Below are positions 27,052 to 35,380 of a stretch of DNA of 64,000 nt, piece by piece. The stretch is from NCBI GenBank assembly GCA_016194905.1, contig JACQAP010000028.1:124001-188000 (forward strand), given 5' to 3'. The position numbers and the translations under genes were made by a program. This DNA is from Betaproteobacteria bacterium. Its GTDB lineage: Bacteria; Pseudomonadota; Gammaproteobacteria; Burkholderiales; JACQAP01. The notes beneath the pieces are model-generated. The model had not been told where the DNA came from. It did no database searches and saw only the letters and a program-made list of their open reading frames with translations. Within the stretch, counting starts at the first letter, position 1. Each line of letters opens with the position of its first letter.

Positions 27052-27440
27052 ATGTGCACCGCGCCGGATTTGTCCCGCGGCAGGACTTCCTCGACGGCCG
27101 CCAGCAGGTCCCGCCGTTCGAATGGCTTGGCAAGAGCCTTCGCCGCGCCGAGCTTCAGTGCGGTCGCGGCCCAGTTCTGCCTTCCGTCGCGGGCACCGCC
27201 TGAAATGGCGATGACCGGCAGTCCTGGCAGCATGCGGCGCGCTTCGTCCAGGGTCTGGGCGCCATCGCGGCCGGGCATGTCCATGTCGGTAATCAGCAGG
27301 CCGGCGGGCCGGCTGTGCAGTATCTGCAGCGCGTTTGCGCCGTTTTCGGCCTGGCGCACGCGATAGCCCGCATCACTCAGCCATTCGGCGAGCAGTCCAC
27401 GCATCAGCGCGTCGTCGTCTACCACCAGAACTTCGATCAT
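27048..27440 (-). CDS. Stand-alone response regulator receiver protein
   Basis: A 130-residue CheY-like receiver without an output domain. Acidic pocket VVDDD at residues 7-10, phosphoacceptor D52 in LLITDMDMPG, the Thr/Ser switch at AISGGA and Lys in AKALAKPFERRD. Without an output domain it may shuttle phosphate to or from the adjacent hybrid kinase, or act by protein contact. The ATG at 27440 is chosen since the domain begins there; upstream sequence is intergenic. Divergent from the OmpR-type regulator. Confidence 0.88.
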   Translation of the reverse strand: MIEVLVVDDDALMRGLLAEWLSDAGYRVRQAENGANALQILHSRPAGLLITDMDMPGRDGAQTLDEARRMLPGLPVIAISGGARDGRQNWAATALKLGAAKALAKPFERRDLLAAVEEVLPRDKSGAVHM

Positions 27441-27592
27441 GTCTGCAGTTTTCGGCCGTCCGGTGGGTTTGGTCGCCCGCCCGACGAGCCGCCAATATTT
27501 CAATTTGAAACTCCGCCCGGCCCGCACGTCGCTATACTAATCTTGCCTGTCGTTGCAGGCCGCAAGCACTACAAAGAACCTATTCTTCAGGC
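27441..27592. promoter_or_regulatory. Divergent promoter region of the phosphorelay genes with an inverted repeat
   Basis: The 152 bases between the divergent genes contain TTTCAA-T-TTGAAA (27498-27510), a 6-1-6 inverted repeat that is a possible binding site, and a TATACT hexamer (27533-27538) that could be the -10 box of the plus-strand gene. No well spaced -35 box is evident. Binding by the neighbouring OmpR-type regulator is inferred. Confidence 0.4.
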
Positions 27593-28318
27593 ATGAGTAT
27601 CCCCCGACACATCCTGGTAGTCGATGACGATGCCGACCTGCGTCAGATGGTCGCCGACTATCTGAACGATTACGACATGCGCGTGACCGGCGCGGCCGAC
27701 GGTGCCGCCATGCGCGATGCCATGGCGCACGAGGTCGTCGACCTGATCCTGCTCGACCTGAAGCTGCCGTCCGAGGACGGCATGCACCTCGCGCGCGAAC
27801 TGCGCGAGACGTCGAGCGTCCCCATCATCATTGTCACCGGCCGCAAGGACGACGTCGACCGCATCATGAGCCTGGAGCTCGGCGCGGACGACTATCTGAC
27901 CAAACCGTTCAATCTGCGCGAACTGCTCGCACGCATCCGTGCGATCCTGCGCCGAACGCAGGCGCATCCGTTTCCATACATGGAAGGGCGTGCCCCGCAG
28001 GCTTTCCGCTTCGGCGGCTGGGAGCTCGATTTGCGTTCGCGACGGCTCACCTCGAACGAGGGCGAGCGCGTCGAACTGACCCATGCGGAATTTGCATTGC
28101 TGGCGGCTTTTCTGGGCGCTCCCGAACGCATCCTCAGCCGCGAGCAACTCCTCGAACTGAGCCGCGGCAACGACGAGAACGTGTTCGACCGCAGCATCGA
28201 CGTGCAGATCCTGCGGCTGCGCCGCAAGATCGAATCCGACCCCAGCCGTCCGAATCTGATCCGCACCGAACGCGGCGCCGGCTATTTCTTCAACGCCCAG
28301 GTGGAAGTCGTCGGGTAG
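27593..28318 (+). CDS. OmpR/PhoB-family response regulator
   Basis: A 241-residue regulator. Receiver residues: D-D in VVDDDAD near 10-12, phosphoacceptor D55 in LILLDLKLP, switch T in IIIVTGRKDD, Lys in GADDYLTKPFN. A winged helix follows from about 135 (RLTSNEGERVELTHAEFALLAAFLG, LSREQLLEL, and the wing GAGYFF). It is transcribed away from the receiver/hybrid kinase pair and is the natural DNA-binding output of that relay. Its last 29 bases overlap the convergent IclR-type gene. Confidence 0.93.
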   Translation: MSIPRHILVVDDDADLRQMVADYLNDYDMRVTGAADGAAMRDAMAHEVVDLILLDLKLPSEDGMHLARELRETSSVPIIIVTGRKDDVDRIMSLELGADDYLTKPFNLRELLARIRAILRRTQAHPFPYMEGRAPQAFRFGGWELDLRSRRLTSNEGERVELTHAEFALLAAFLGAPERILSREQLLELSRGNDENVFDRSIDVQILRLRRKIESDPSRPNLIRTERGAGYFFNAQVEVVG

Positions 28319-29144
28319 CGGCGGTACTCAGCAAAACCCGAATATCGTCGGCGTCCCTGTCCTTCGACCCCGCCCATCCGAGTGACTTCGAAATTGTGTG
28401 AGTGCTCTGGCGCAGCTTCTCGCGCGCTACCGGCACCGACAGCTTGGTATCGCGATGGCGCATGTAGACGATGTTGAGCGACGCGACCGCGCCGAAGTGA
28501 TCGAAGATCGGAAAGCAGATGTCCACCACACCGCTGACGGTGTCGCTCGGACCCTCGTCGTAGCCGCGTTTACGGATTTCCTCCAGGCGCTTGTCCAGGC
28601 TGCGTCGGCGCGCATCGCGGTTGCGACCCGTGCCAACCAGCTCGCCGAGGAACTGTTCGCGCCGGGCGCCTTGCTGGAAGGCTGTGATCACGCGAGCCGA
28701 GACGCGATCGTCGTGAAATGGAAAATGCGAACCTTGGCGCACCGAATAACTCATCGGCTCCGGCGATTCGGCCCGCGCAAGAACCACGAGCCGCGCATCG
28801 TGATGCACGCACAAATGGTTCGACTGGCCCGTGCCGCGGGCGAGTTCCTGCATGTGCGGCATCGCACAATCTAGCAGACGATCCACCGGTGGATGCAGGT
28901 GGGCCAGCTCGAACAATCGCAGCGTGAGCAAATAAGTCGCGTCGGGCTGGCGGGCCAGGAAGCCGCGACGCACCAGCACGTCGAGCATGCGGAACAACTC
29001 GTTCGGCGAGCGACCGAGGCGGCGCGCGATGTCCTGCAGGTTCAGCCCATGCGGTTCGGCCGCCAGCAGTTCGAGCACGTCCAGGCCCTTCTCAAGGGCG
29101 GGGGCGGAGTAGCGCGCTTCTTCCGGCGATTTTCGTATTGACAA
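28290..29144 (-). CDS. IclR-family transcriptional regulator
   Basis: A 284-residue repressor/activator: N-terminal winged helix (about 15-75: ALEKGLDVLELLAAEPHGLNLQDIARRLGRSPNELFRMLDVLVRRGFL) and a C-terminal IclR ligand domain (about 85-255). It starts at TTG 29144 with AGGAGG five bases upstream. It is divergent from the SMP-30/PhyH catabolic genes, so it is the likely local regulator of that cluster, responding to a small aromatic or organic acid ligand as is usual in the family. The last residues overlap the convergent OmpR-type regulator gene. Confidence 0.9.
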   Translation of the reverse strand: MSIRKSPEEARYSAPALEKGLDVLELLAAEPHGLNLQDIARRLGRSPNELFRMLDVLVRRGFLARQPDATYLLTLRLFELAHLHPPVDRLLDCAMPHMQELARGTGQSNHLCVHHDARLVVLARAESPEPMSYSVRQGSHFPFHDDRVSARVITAFQQGARREQFLGELVGTGRNRDARRRSLDKRLEEIRKRGYDEGPSDTVSGVVDICFPIFDHFGAVASLNIVYMRHRDTKLSVPVAREKLRQSTHTISKSLGWAGSKDRDADDIRVLLSTAATRRLPPGR

Positions 29145-29156
29145 GCGGACCTCCTG

Positions 29157-29190
29157 TTTTTATATTTGAAACCTGATTTTATATATGAAC
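29157..29190. promoter_or_regulatory. AT-rich imperfect direct repeats, possible IclR operator
   Basis: Two near copies of TTTTATAT(a)TTGAAC-type sequence (about 29158-29172 and 29177-29190) stand out as AT-rich in GC-rich DNA, directly upstream of the IclR-type start and within the divergent promoter region of the catabolic cluster. Spacing is near two helical turns. The operator role is inferred. Confidence 0.4.
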
Positions 29191-29365
29191 AAGGGCCGCG
29201 AAGGTTAGTGTGCGGCCGCACATATGTTACCGGTTGAAATCTTGCCGGGAGGTCTGCGCCGACGGTCCGCATGCTTCGCGTCGGGTGAGGGGGCATACGA
29301 GGCAGCACCGTCCGTCATACACATAAACGAGTGGCAAACACTCGGGAATCTCTTGGAGGAGATGC

Positions 29366-30466
29366 ATGGAAACCCTGAATGTGTTCAAACGCGATTCAAT
29401 TAAACGCGGCGCGGCCGTTCTCGGCACGTTTCTCGCGATGTCCACGGCGGCGTATGCGGCCGATCCGGCTACGTTCCCGGCCCCGACCGGCGATCCCGCC
29501 TTGGTTCCCGCCGGCGCCAGACTCGAACTCATATTCGACGGCGGTTGCGCGCTGACCGAAGGGGTCGCGGCGGGTCACGACGGGATGATCTATTTCAGCG
29601 ACATCACGTTCACCAAGTTCTGCAAGGACCCGTCCGGCAAGTATCTGCAGGCCGGCAATATCTGGAAGTACAACCCGAAGAACGGCGAATCCTCGATTTT
29701 CCGTTCGCCGAGCGGCATGTCGAACGGCATCAAGTTCGACCGCGAGGGCAACATGATCGCAGCGCTGGGTGCGGACTATGGCGGCCGCATGCTGGTCAAG
29801 ACCGACATGAAGACAGGCAAGACCTATATCCTCTCCGGGTTATACAACGGTCGACCCTACAATGCGCTGAACGACATTACCATCGACGAAAAGGGCCGCA
29901 TCTATTTCTCCGATCCGCGTTATCTCGGTCACGAGCCGATTTATCAGGACGGCTTCGCGGTATACCGCCTGGATCCGGATGGCACGGTGACGCGCGTGGC
30001 GACCGACTGCGGCAAGTGCAACGGAGTGCTGATTTCACCCGACCAGAAGACGCTGTATATCATCGGCAACGACAACGGCTGGTTCGAGTTCCAGAACCTG
30101 AAGGAAGGCGAGAAGCCGCTGCAGGGCCATCATCAGTTGCAGGCCTATGACGTGGCCGCCGACGGCAGCCTGAGCAACCGCCGCGTGCTGATCGACTACA
30201 CGGCGCGCGACAAGCCGTGCAGCGGTCCGGATGGCATGGTTGCCGATTCCGAAGGCAACATCTGGCTGGCTTCGCGCTGCGAGTATCGTCCGGGCGTGCA
30301 GGTGCTGGACGCGCAAGGCAAGGAGCTGGCTTATATTTCCACCGGCAAAGAGCTGCCCACCAATGTCGGCTTCGGCCGTGGGGCGGACTCCAATCTGTTG
30401 TATCTGACCTCGGGCAAGAGCCTCTACAAGATCCGGGTGGGGAAGAAGGGTTATCAACTTCCCTGA
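29366..30466 (+). CDS. SMP-30/gluconolactonase-like exported protein
   Basis: A 366-residue beta-propeller of the SMP-30/gluconolactonase/LRE family, many of which are Ca2+-dependent lactonases. A signal peptide ends at AAYAAD (about residue 32). Propeller stretches include GVAAGHDGMIYFSDITF, the metal-ligand region NALNDITIDEKGRIYFSDPRY, NGVLISPDQKTLYI and DGMVADSEGNIWLAS. GGAGGAG precedes the ATG. It is the first gene after the IclR promoter region and is closed by a good terminator, so the PhyH gene that follows may have reduced read-through. Periplasmic lactone hydrolysis is the likely role. Confidence 0.9.
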   Translation: METLNVFKRDSIKRGAAVLGTFLAMSTAAYAADPATFPAPTGDPALVPAGARLELIFDGGCALTEGVAAGHDGMIYFSDITFTKFCKDPSGKYLQAGNIWKYNPKNGESSIFRSPSGMSNGIKFDREGNMIAALGADYGGRMLVKTDMKTGKTYILSGLYNGRPYNALNDITIDEKGRIYFSDPRYLGHEPIYQDGFAVYRLDPDGTVTRVATDCGKCNGVLISPDQKTLYIIGNDNGWFEFQNLKEGEKPLQGHHQLQAYDVAADGSLSNRRVLIDYTARDKPCSGPDGMVADSEGNIWLASRCEYRPGVQVLDAQGKELAYISTGKELPTNVGFGRGADSNLLYLTSGKSLYKIRVGKKGYQLP

Positions 30467-30487
30467 GCTTCGCGCAGTAGCAAGTCG

Positions 30488-30520
30488 GTCGCGGAGGCTT
30501 AAGGCCTCTGCGACTTTTTT
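30488..30520 (+). terminator. Rho-independent terminator after the SMP-30 gene
   Basis: GTCGCGGAGGC (30488-30498), loop TTAAG, GCCTCTGCGAC (30504-30514) with one G-U pair, then six T (30515-30520). Confidence 0.92.
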
Positions 30521-30538
30521 CCTGAACGGGAGAAATTC

Positions 30539-31396
30539 ATGAGCACCGCGCAGCAAGCCGCCGCCGGCGAGGTTTACAAGGTCCTGACGGAGGCGCAGGT
30601 GGAAGCGTTCAGACGCAACGGTTACCACTTTCCTGTGCGTGTGATTTCCAAGGCGGAGGCCGGTGCGTACCGGGAGAAGATCGAGACGTTCGAATTCGAT
30701 CGCGGCCTGATCATGAAGACACCGTATCGCAACAAGCCGCATATGGTGTTCAAGTGGGCCAACCAGTTGATCCGGCATCCACGGATTCTGGATACGGTCG
30801 AAGACATCCTTGGCCCCAATCTGCTCGTCTGGGGAACCAGTTTCTTCATCAAGGAGCCGAATGATCCGGCTTATGTGTCCTGGCATCAGGACTCGACCTA
30901 CTGGGGTCTTTCGCATCCCGACATCGTGACCGCCTGGGTCGCGCTGACGGTGAGCGACCTTCCCAACGGCGCGATGCGCGTCGTGCCCGGTACCCATCTC
31001 AAGGACCAGTTGCCGCACAGGGATACCTTTGCCGAGAACAATCTGCTGACCCGCGGGCAGGAAGTCGCGGTGGAAGTTCAGGGCGACAAAGCCGTGGACC
31101 TGACGCTCGAGCCCGGTGAAATGTCTCTGCATCATGTGCGCATCGTGCATGGCTCGGAGCCGAATCGCGCGCACTACCGCCGCCTGGGCCTCGCCATCCG
31201 TTATGTGCCGACCTATGTGCGCCAGACCGAAGGGCCGAGAGATTACGCCACGCTGGTGCGTGGAAAAGATGAGTATCATCACTTCGACTACGAGCCCGTG
31301 CCGCGCATCGATCTCGGCGCGCAGGAAGTTGCCGAACACAAGCGCATCACCGAGGAAGCGAACAAGATCCTCTACCGCGGAACGGACAAGGTGTAA
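30539..31396 (+). CDS. Phytanoyl-CoA dioxygenase (PhyH) family protein
   Basis: A 285-residue Fe(II)/2-oxoglutarate dioxygenase. Iron ligands H116-x-D118 in VSWHQDSTYWG and H204 in HHVRIVHGSEPN; the following arginine pair (R214/R215) would hold 2-oxoglutarate. The start has GGGAGAAATTC upstream. It lies 19 bases after the terminator of the SMP-30 gene and is followed by a palindromic element of the CTAGCCCC family. Probably part of the catabolic cluster, hydroxylating the cluster's unknown substrate. Confidence 0.88.
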   Translation: MSTAQQAAAGEVYKVLTEAQVEAFRRNGYHFPVRVISKAEAGAYREKIETFEFDRGLIMKTPYRNKPHMVFKWANQLIRHPRILDTVEDILGPNLLVWGTSFFIKEPNDPAYVSWHQDSTYWGLSHPDIVTAWVALTVSDLPNGAMRVVPGTHLKDQLPHRDTFAENNLLTRGQEVAVEVQGDKAVDLTLEPGEMSLHHVRIVHGSEPNRAHYRRLGLAIRYVPTYVRQTEGPRDYATLVRGKDEYHHFDYEPVPRIDLGAQEVAEHKRITEEANKILYRGTDKV

Positions 31397-31398
31397 CA

Positions 31399-31530
31399 AG
31401 GGGCTAGGGGAAATGCAGGGACTAGGGGCTAGGGGTTGATGCTATTTCATTTTGCTTCAGTGAAAAAATCGCAACTTCCCTAACTGCAAGTCTCCAATCC
31501 CTAGCCCCTAGCCCCTAGCCCCTAGCCCCT
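31399..31530. repeat. Palindromic intergenic element, family C (CTAGCCCC type), copy 1
   Basis: The left arm (31399-31436) has GGGGCTAGGGG units; the right arm (31493-31530) has CCAATCC followed by four CTAGCCC repeats, complementary to the left. The spacer is about 56 AT-rich bases. It starts two bases after the PhyH stop codon and ends on the base before the next ATG. Confidence 0.9.
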
Positions 31531-31833
31531 ATGATCCTAGAGGTCGCCATCCTGAACGTGATCCCCGGGCGCGAAGCCGAGTTCGAGGACGCATTTCGCC
31601 AGGCGCAGCGCATCATCTCGACGATGGGCGGCTACCGCTCGCACGAACTGCGCCGTTGCATGGAAGCGGCCAATCGCTACATCCTGCTGGTCAGTTGGGA
31701 CAAGCTGGAGGATCACACAATAGGATTTCGCGGTTCGTCCGGCTACCAGAAATGGAAGCAGTTGCTGCACCATTTCTACGATCCCTTTCCTGCCGTCGAA
31801 CATTACACTGCCGTGCCTGGCGCGCCGGACTGA
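31531..31833 (+). CDS. Antibiotic biosynthesis monooxygenase (ABM) domain protein
   Basis: A 100-residue ferredoxin-like fold protein of the ABM family (cofactor-free monooxygenases, haem-degrading enzymes and relatives). Seen: the first strand LEVAILNVIPGREAEFEDAFRQA, GGYRSHELRRCMEAANRYILLVSWDKLEDHTIGFRGSSGYQKW and the last strand VEHYTAV. The ATG abuts the CTAGCCC repeat, and no ribosome binding site can be seen; initiation may depend on coupling or on a leaderless mRNA. A role in side-chain oxidation within the cluster is possible. Confidence 0.85.
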   Translation: MILEVAILNVIPGREAEFEDAFRQAQRIISTMGGYRSHELRRCMEAANRYILLVSWDKLEDHTIGFRGSSGYQKWKQLLHHFYDPFPAVEHYTAVPGAPD

Positions 31834-31932
31834 CCCATCGAAGGGCAAACCAGCCCGCCGCCGCAACGCCGATAACTAATGTAGGGGCGGTCATGCCTTG
31901 GGAAACATCATAAAAATAGAGGGGGAAAGGAA

Positions 31933-33207
31933 ATGCTCACCGGCATATTGCTCCTGGTCGCGTTCCTGATCGTGGTGGCCGCCATCGTGCGCGGCCAGAG
32001 CCCGATCATCATGCTGCTCTTGCTCGCCATCGTCTGGGCACTGCTGGCAGGCATCGGTATCAACGATATCCAGGCCAAGATCCTGCAAGGCGGCGGAGTG
32101 GCCTATGCCTCTGCAGTCATCATTATCGTATTCGGTGCCTGGTTCGCGCAGGTACTGATCCAGACCGGCATTGCCGAGAGCGTGATCCGCTCGGCGGTGG
32201 AGCTGACCGGCGACCGGCCGATCGTAACGGCGATGACTATCAACCTGGTCACCGCGCTGCTGTTCACTTCGATGTACGGCGTCGGTGCGGCGATCGCCAT
32301 CGGCGTCATTGCGCTGCCGATCATGCTGAGCCAGGGAATTCCCGCGCGCGTCGCCGCGCCGGTGTTCACCATGGGCGTGGGTGCCGGCGCATTCGTGAAC
32401 CTGGTGCAGTTCGGCACGTTCGAGAAGCTGTTTCCCGGCATCAAGTACGAAGCACCCTGGCTGACTTATTTCTTCATCGGCATGGCGGTCTACATCCTCA
32501 TTGCCTGGCTGATGATCTGGATCAACCTGCGCAAGCTGGGCGTTCGCCATGCCGCTTCGGTGGACACGACCGCTCCGGTGGCGCGCAAGCGCACGCCTTA
32601 CTACACCTACCTGGTGCCGGTGTTCCCGGTGTTCATGATCATGGTGTTCAAGTGGCAGATCATCCCGACTTTCCTGTTATCTATCGTGCTCGCCCTCGCA
32701 CTCACCGCCAGAGGCCGCAGCTTCCAGGGCACGCTGAACCTGTTCAACAAGACTTTCTACGACGCCTTTCCCGACATCGCCACCATCGCCGCGCTGTGGA
32801 CGATCTGCGGCATGATCATCGTGGCCGGACAGATGCCCCAGATCGCGGGCGCCTTGCGGCCGATCTTCGATCCGATCCTGCCCCATACCACATTGCACGC
32901 CGCAATCTTCTTCGCGGTGCTGGGCGGCATTGGCAGCATCTACCGCGGCCCGCTGGTCGTGGTGGGCACCGGCGCGGCGCTGCTGGCGATCATCCTGTCC
33001 AACAACGAGATCCCCGTGTTGTATCTGTACGCGCTATGGCTTGGTCCGACGGTCATGCAGGGCAGTTGCGACCCGACCAATTCCTGGACGCTGTGGACCA
33101 TCGGTTATACCAAGGTACCTCACGGCCAGTTCCTGAAAACGGCGCTGCCCTTTGGATGCCTGATGGTCGTCATCACTTCGGCGATCTGCTACTACATGTT
33201 CGGCTGA
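31933..33207 (+). CDS. Ion-transporter-superfamily permease (GntP/CitMHS/DcuC-like)
   Basis: A 424-residue protein with about 11-12 membrane helices and two hairpin-like re-entrant regions containing VGVGAGAFVNLVQFG-type small-residue loops and MQGSCDPTNSWT. This fits the ion transporter superfamily carrying organic acids in symport with protons or sodium; I cannot assign the exact family. GGGGGAAAGGA precedes the ATG. The hydantoinase/oxoprolinase gene begins 13 bases after its stop, so the permease probably imports the substrate of that enzyme. Confidence 0.75.
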   Translation: MLTGILLLVAFLIVVAAIVRGQSPIIMLLLLAIVWALLAGIGINDIQAKILQGGGVAYASAVIIIVFGAWFAQVLIQTGIAESVIRSAVELTGDRPIVTAMTINLVTALLFTSMYGVGAAIAIGVIALPIMLSQGIPARVAAPVFTMGVGAGAFVNLVQFGTFEKLFPGIKYEAPWLTYFFIGMAVYILIAWLMIWINLRKLGVRHAASVDTTAPVARKRTPYYTYLVPVFPVFMIMVFKWQIIPTFLLSIVLALALTARGRSFQGTLNLFNKTFYDAFPDIATIAALWTICGMIIVAGQMPQIAGALRPIFDPILPHTTLHAAIFFAVLGGIGSIYRGPLVVVGTGAALLAIILSNNEIPVLYLYALWLGPTVMQGSCDPTNSWTLWTIGYTKVPHGQFLKTALPFGCLMVVITSAICYYMFG

Positions 33208-33220
33208 GTGGACTCGATAG

Positions 33221-35380
33221 ATGAGTGAACGTAAAACCTACCGCATCGGCATCGACGTCGGCGGGACTTTCACCAAGGCGGTGCTGATCGATAACGCCGG
33301 CTTCGAAGTCGTCGGGCGTTATTCCGTGCTGACCACACACAGCGACGTGCGCGGTGTCGCGGCCGGCGTGGTGGAAGTCTTCCGCAACGTGCTCGAGCGC
33401 TCGCAGGTGGACCCGAAGGACGTGGTGTTCCTGGCGCACTCGACCACGCAGGCGACCAACGCCTTGCTGGAGGGCGATGTTGCCGCCGTCGGCGTCATCG
33501 GCATGGCGAGCCGTGTCGAATCGGTGCTGGCACGCGGGCAAAGCAACGTCAAGGACATCGAACTCGCGCCGGGACGCTTCCTGCGGCCTTCGCATCGTTT
33601 CATCACCACCGACAAGCTGGATGAAGCGCTGGTGCGCCAGACGCTGGAGGCCCTGCGAGATGAAGGCATGCAGGTCGTCGTGGCCAGCAGCGCGTTCGGC
33701 GTGGATGACCAGAGCGCCGAAGAACTGGTGATACGCATTGCCACGGAACTCGGCCTGGCCGTGACCGGCGGCCACGAAATCACCAAACTCTACGGCCTGA
33801 CCACGCGCACTCGCACCGCGGTCATCAACGCGAGCATCCTGCCGAAGATGATCGGCACGGCGAACATGACCGAAGAGGCCGTGCGCGAAGCTGGCATCGC
33901 CGCCCCGCTGATGATCATGCGCGGCGACGGCGGCGTGATGGACGTGCAGGAAATGCGCCGGCGTCCGGTGGTGACCATGTTGTCCGGGCCGGCAGCGAGC
34001 GTGGCCGGCGCGCTGATGTATTTGCGCGTTTCCGATGGTATCTATTTCGAGGTCGGCGGCACCAGCACCAACATCGGGGTAATCCGCAACGGCAGGCCGA
34101 CCATCAAGCACGCGCGCGTCGGTGGCCACGACACCTACGTCAATTCGCTGGACGTGCGCGTGATCGGCATCGCCGGCGGCAGCATGGTGCGCGTGCGCGG
34201 CAACGACATCCATGACGTCGGTCCGCGCAGCGCGCATATCGCCGGCCTGCACTACGCCGCGTTCGCGAAGGCGGAAGACATCGTCGATCCGCGGATCGAA
34301 CTGTTCCGGCCGAAGGACGGCGATCCGGACGATTACCTCGCGATCCGCTGTTCGAACGGCGAGCGTTATGCGCTCACCAACACCTGCGCGGCCAATATTC
34401 TCGGCTACGCGAAGCCCGGCTGGCACGCGCACGGCAATGCCGAATCGGCGCGCCGCGCGTTTGCACCCCTGGCACAACGCATCGGATCGACCATCGAGGA
34501 AGCGGCGCGTCGTGTGCTGGTGAAAGCGGCGGCCAAGGTCACTGGCGTCGTCGAAGACCTGGTCGAAGAATACAAGCTCGACCGCGACCAGGCCGTGCTG
34601 GTCGGCGAGGGCGGCGGCGCGGCATCGCTGATCCCCTTCGTCGCCGAAACCATGAAGCTCGACTTCAACATTTCGCGAGACGCCGAAGTGATTTCTTCCA
34701 TCGGCGTGGCGCTCGCACTGGTGCGCGAGACCATCGAGCGCGTGATTCCCAATCCAGGCCCGGAAGATCTTCAGCGCATCAAGCGCGAAGCCTTCGATGC
34801 CGCGGTCAAGCTCGGCGCCGCGCCGGAGAACGTCGAAGTCGTCATCGAGGTCGATCCGCAGATGCAGCGCGTGCGTGCCACCGCCATGGGTGCTTCGGAA
34901 ATGCGCGCGCAGGACCTGCGCAAGCAGGTCAGCGAAGAAGAGGCGGCGGGTATTGCGGCCACATCGATGGGGCTGACGACCGAGACCGTCAAGCTTGCCG
35001 CGGCCACCGACGGTGTGCGCGTGTTCCAGGCGGAGGTGAAAGAGCGCAAATGGCACATTTTCACCACGCGCCGCACCCCGGTGCGTGCCGTTGATCGCGA
35101 AGGCGTGATCCGCATCCAGCGCAGCGATGGCGTCGTGAGACAGGCCAGCGCGTCCGATGGCCTGCAGCAACTGCGCAGTCTGTGGGAGTCGGTCACGATC
35201 TACAACGGCGATAGCGTCATTGCGCCGGACATGTTCGTCGTTGCGGGCCGTCGCATCGTCGACCTTTCCGGCATCACCGCACTCGACCAGGCAATCGCGA
35301 TCAGCCGCGGCGAACTCGAAGGCCTGCCGCCGGAGGCGCCGGTCGTGCTGATCAGCATGCAGGGAGCGCGCGGGCTGTGA
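33221..35380 (+). CDS. Hydantoinase/oxoprolinase family protein (HyuA-like)
   Basis: A 719-residue protein of the HyuA family, enzymes that open hydantoins, 5-oxoproline or related lactams, or carboxylate ketones, using ATP. The N-terminal Hydant_A_N domain starts GIDVGGTFTKAVLID (residues 10-24); the central domain has PVVTMLSGPAASVAGA and FEVGGTSTNIGVIRNG; the third domain spans about 500-700. HyuB, the usual partner, is not encoded nearby, so this is the single-subunit type or needs a distant partner. The last codons overlap the GTG of the metalloprotease-like gene (GTGA), implying translational coupling. The permease gene lies directly upstream. Confidence 0.9.
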   Translation: MSERKTYRIGIDVGGTFTKAVLIDNAGFEVVGRYSVLTTHSDVRGVAAGVVEVFRNVLERSQVDPKDVVFLAHSTTQATNALLEGDVAAVGVIGMASRVESVLARGQSNVKDIELAPGRFLRPSHRFITTDKLDEALVRQTLEALRDEGMQVVVASSAFGVDDQSAEELVIRIATELGLAVTGGHEITKLYGLTTRTRTAVINASILPKMIGTANMTEEAVREAGIAAPLMIMRGDGGVMDVQEMRRRPVVTMLSGPAASVAGALMYLRVSDGIYFEVGGTSTNIGVIRNGRPTIKHARVGGHDTYVNSLDVRVIGIAGGSMVRVRGNDIHDVGPRSAHIAGLHYAAFAKAEDIVDPRIELFRPKDGDPDDYLAIRCSNGERYALTNTCAANILGYAKPGWHAHGNAESARRAFAPLAQRIGSTIEEAARRVLVKAAAKVTGVVEDLVEEYKLDRDQAVLVGEGGGAASLIPFVAETMKLDFNISRDAEVISSIGVALALVRETIERVIPNPGPEDLQRIKREAFDAAVKLGAAPENVEVVIEVDPQMQRVRATAMGASEMRAQDLRKQVSEEEAAGIAATSMGLTTETVKLAAATDGVRVFQAEVKERKWHIFTTRRTPVRAVDREGVIRIQRSDGVVRQASASDGLQQLRSLWESVTIYNGDSVIAPDMFVVAGRRIVDLSGITALDQAIAISRGELEGLPPEAPVVLISMQGARGL

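Noticed and set aside
31493-31530. CTAGCCC tandem units as a CRISPR array
   Set aside because: Units are seven to eight bases without spacers and are part of an inverted repeat; no cas genes are present.
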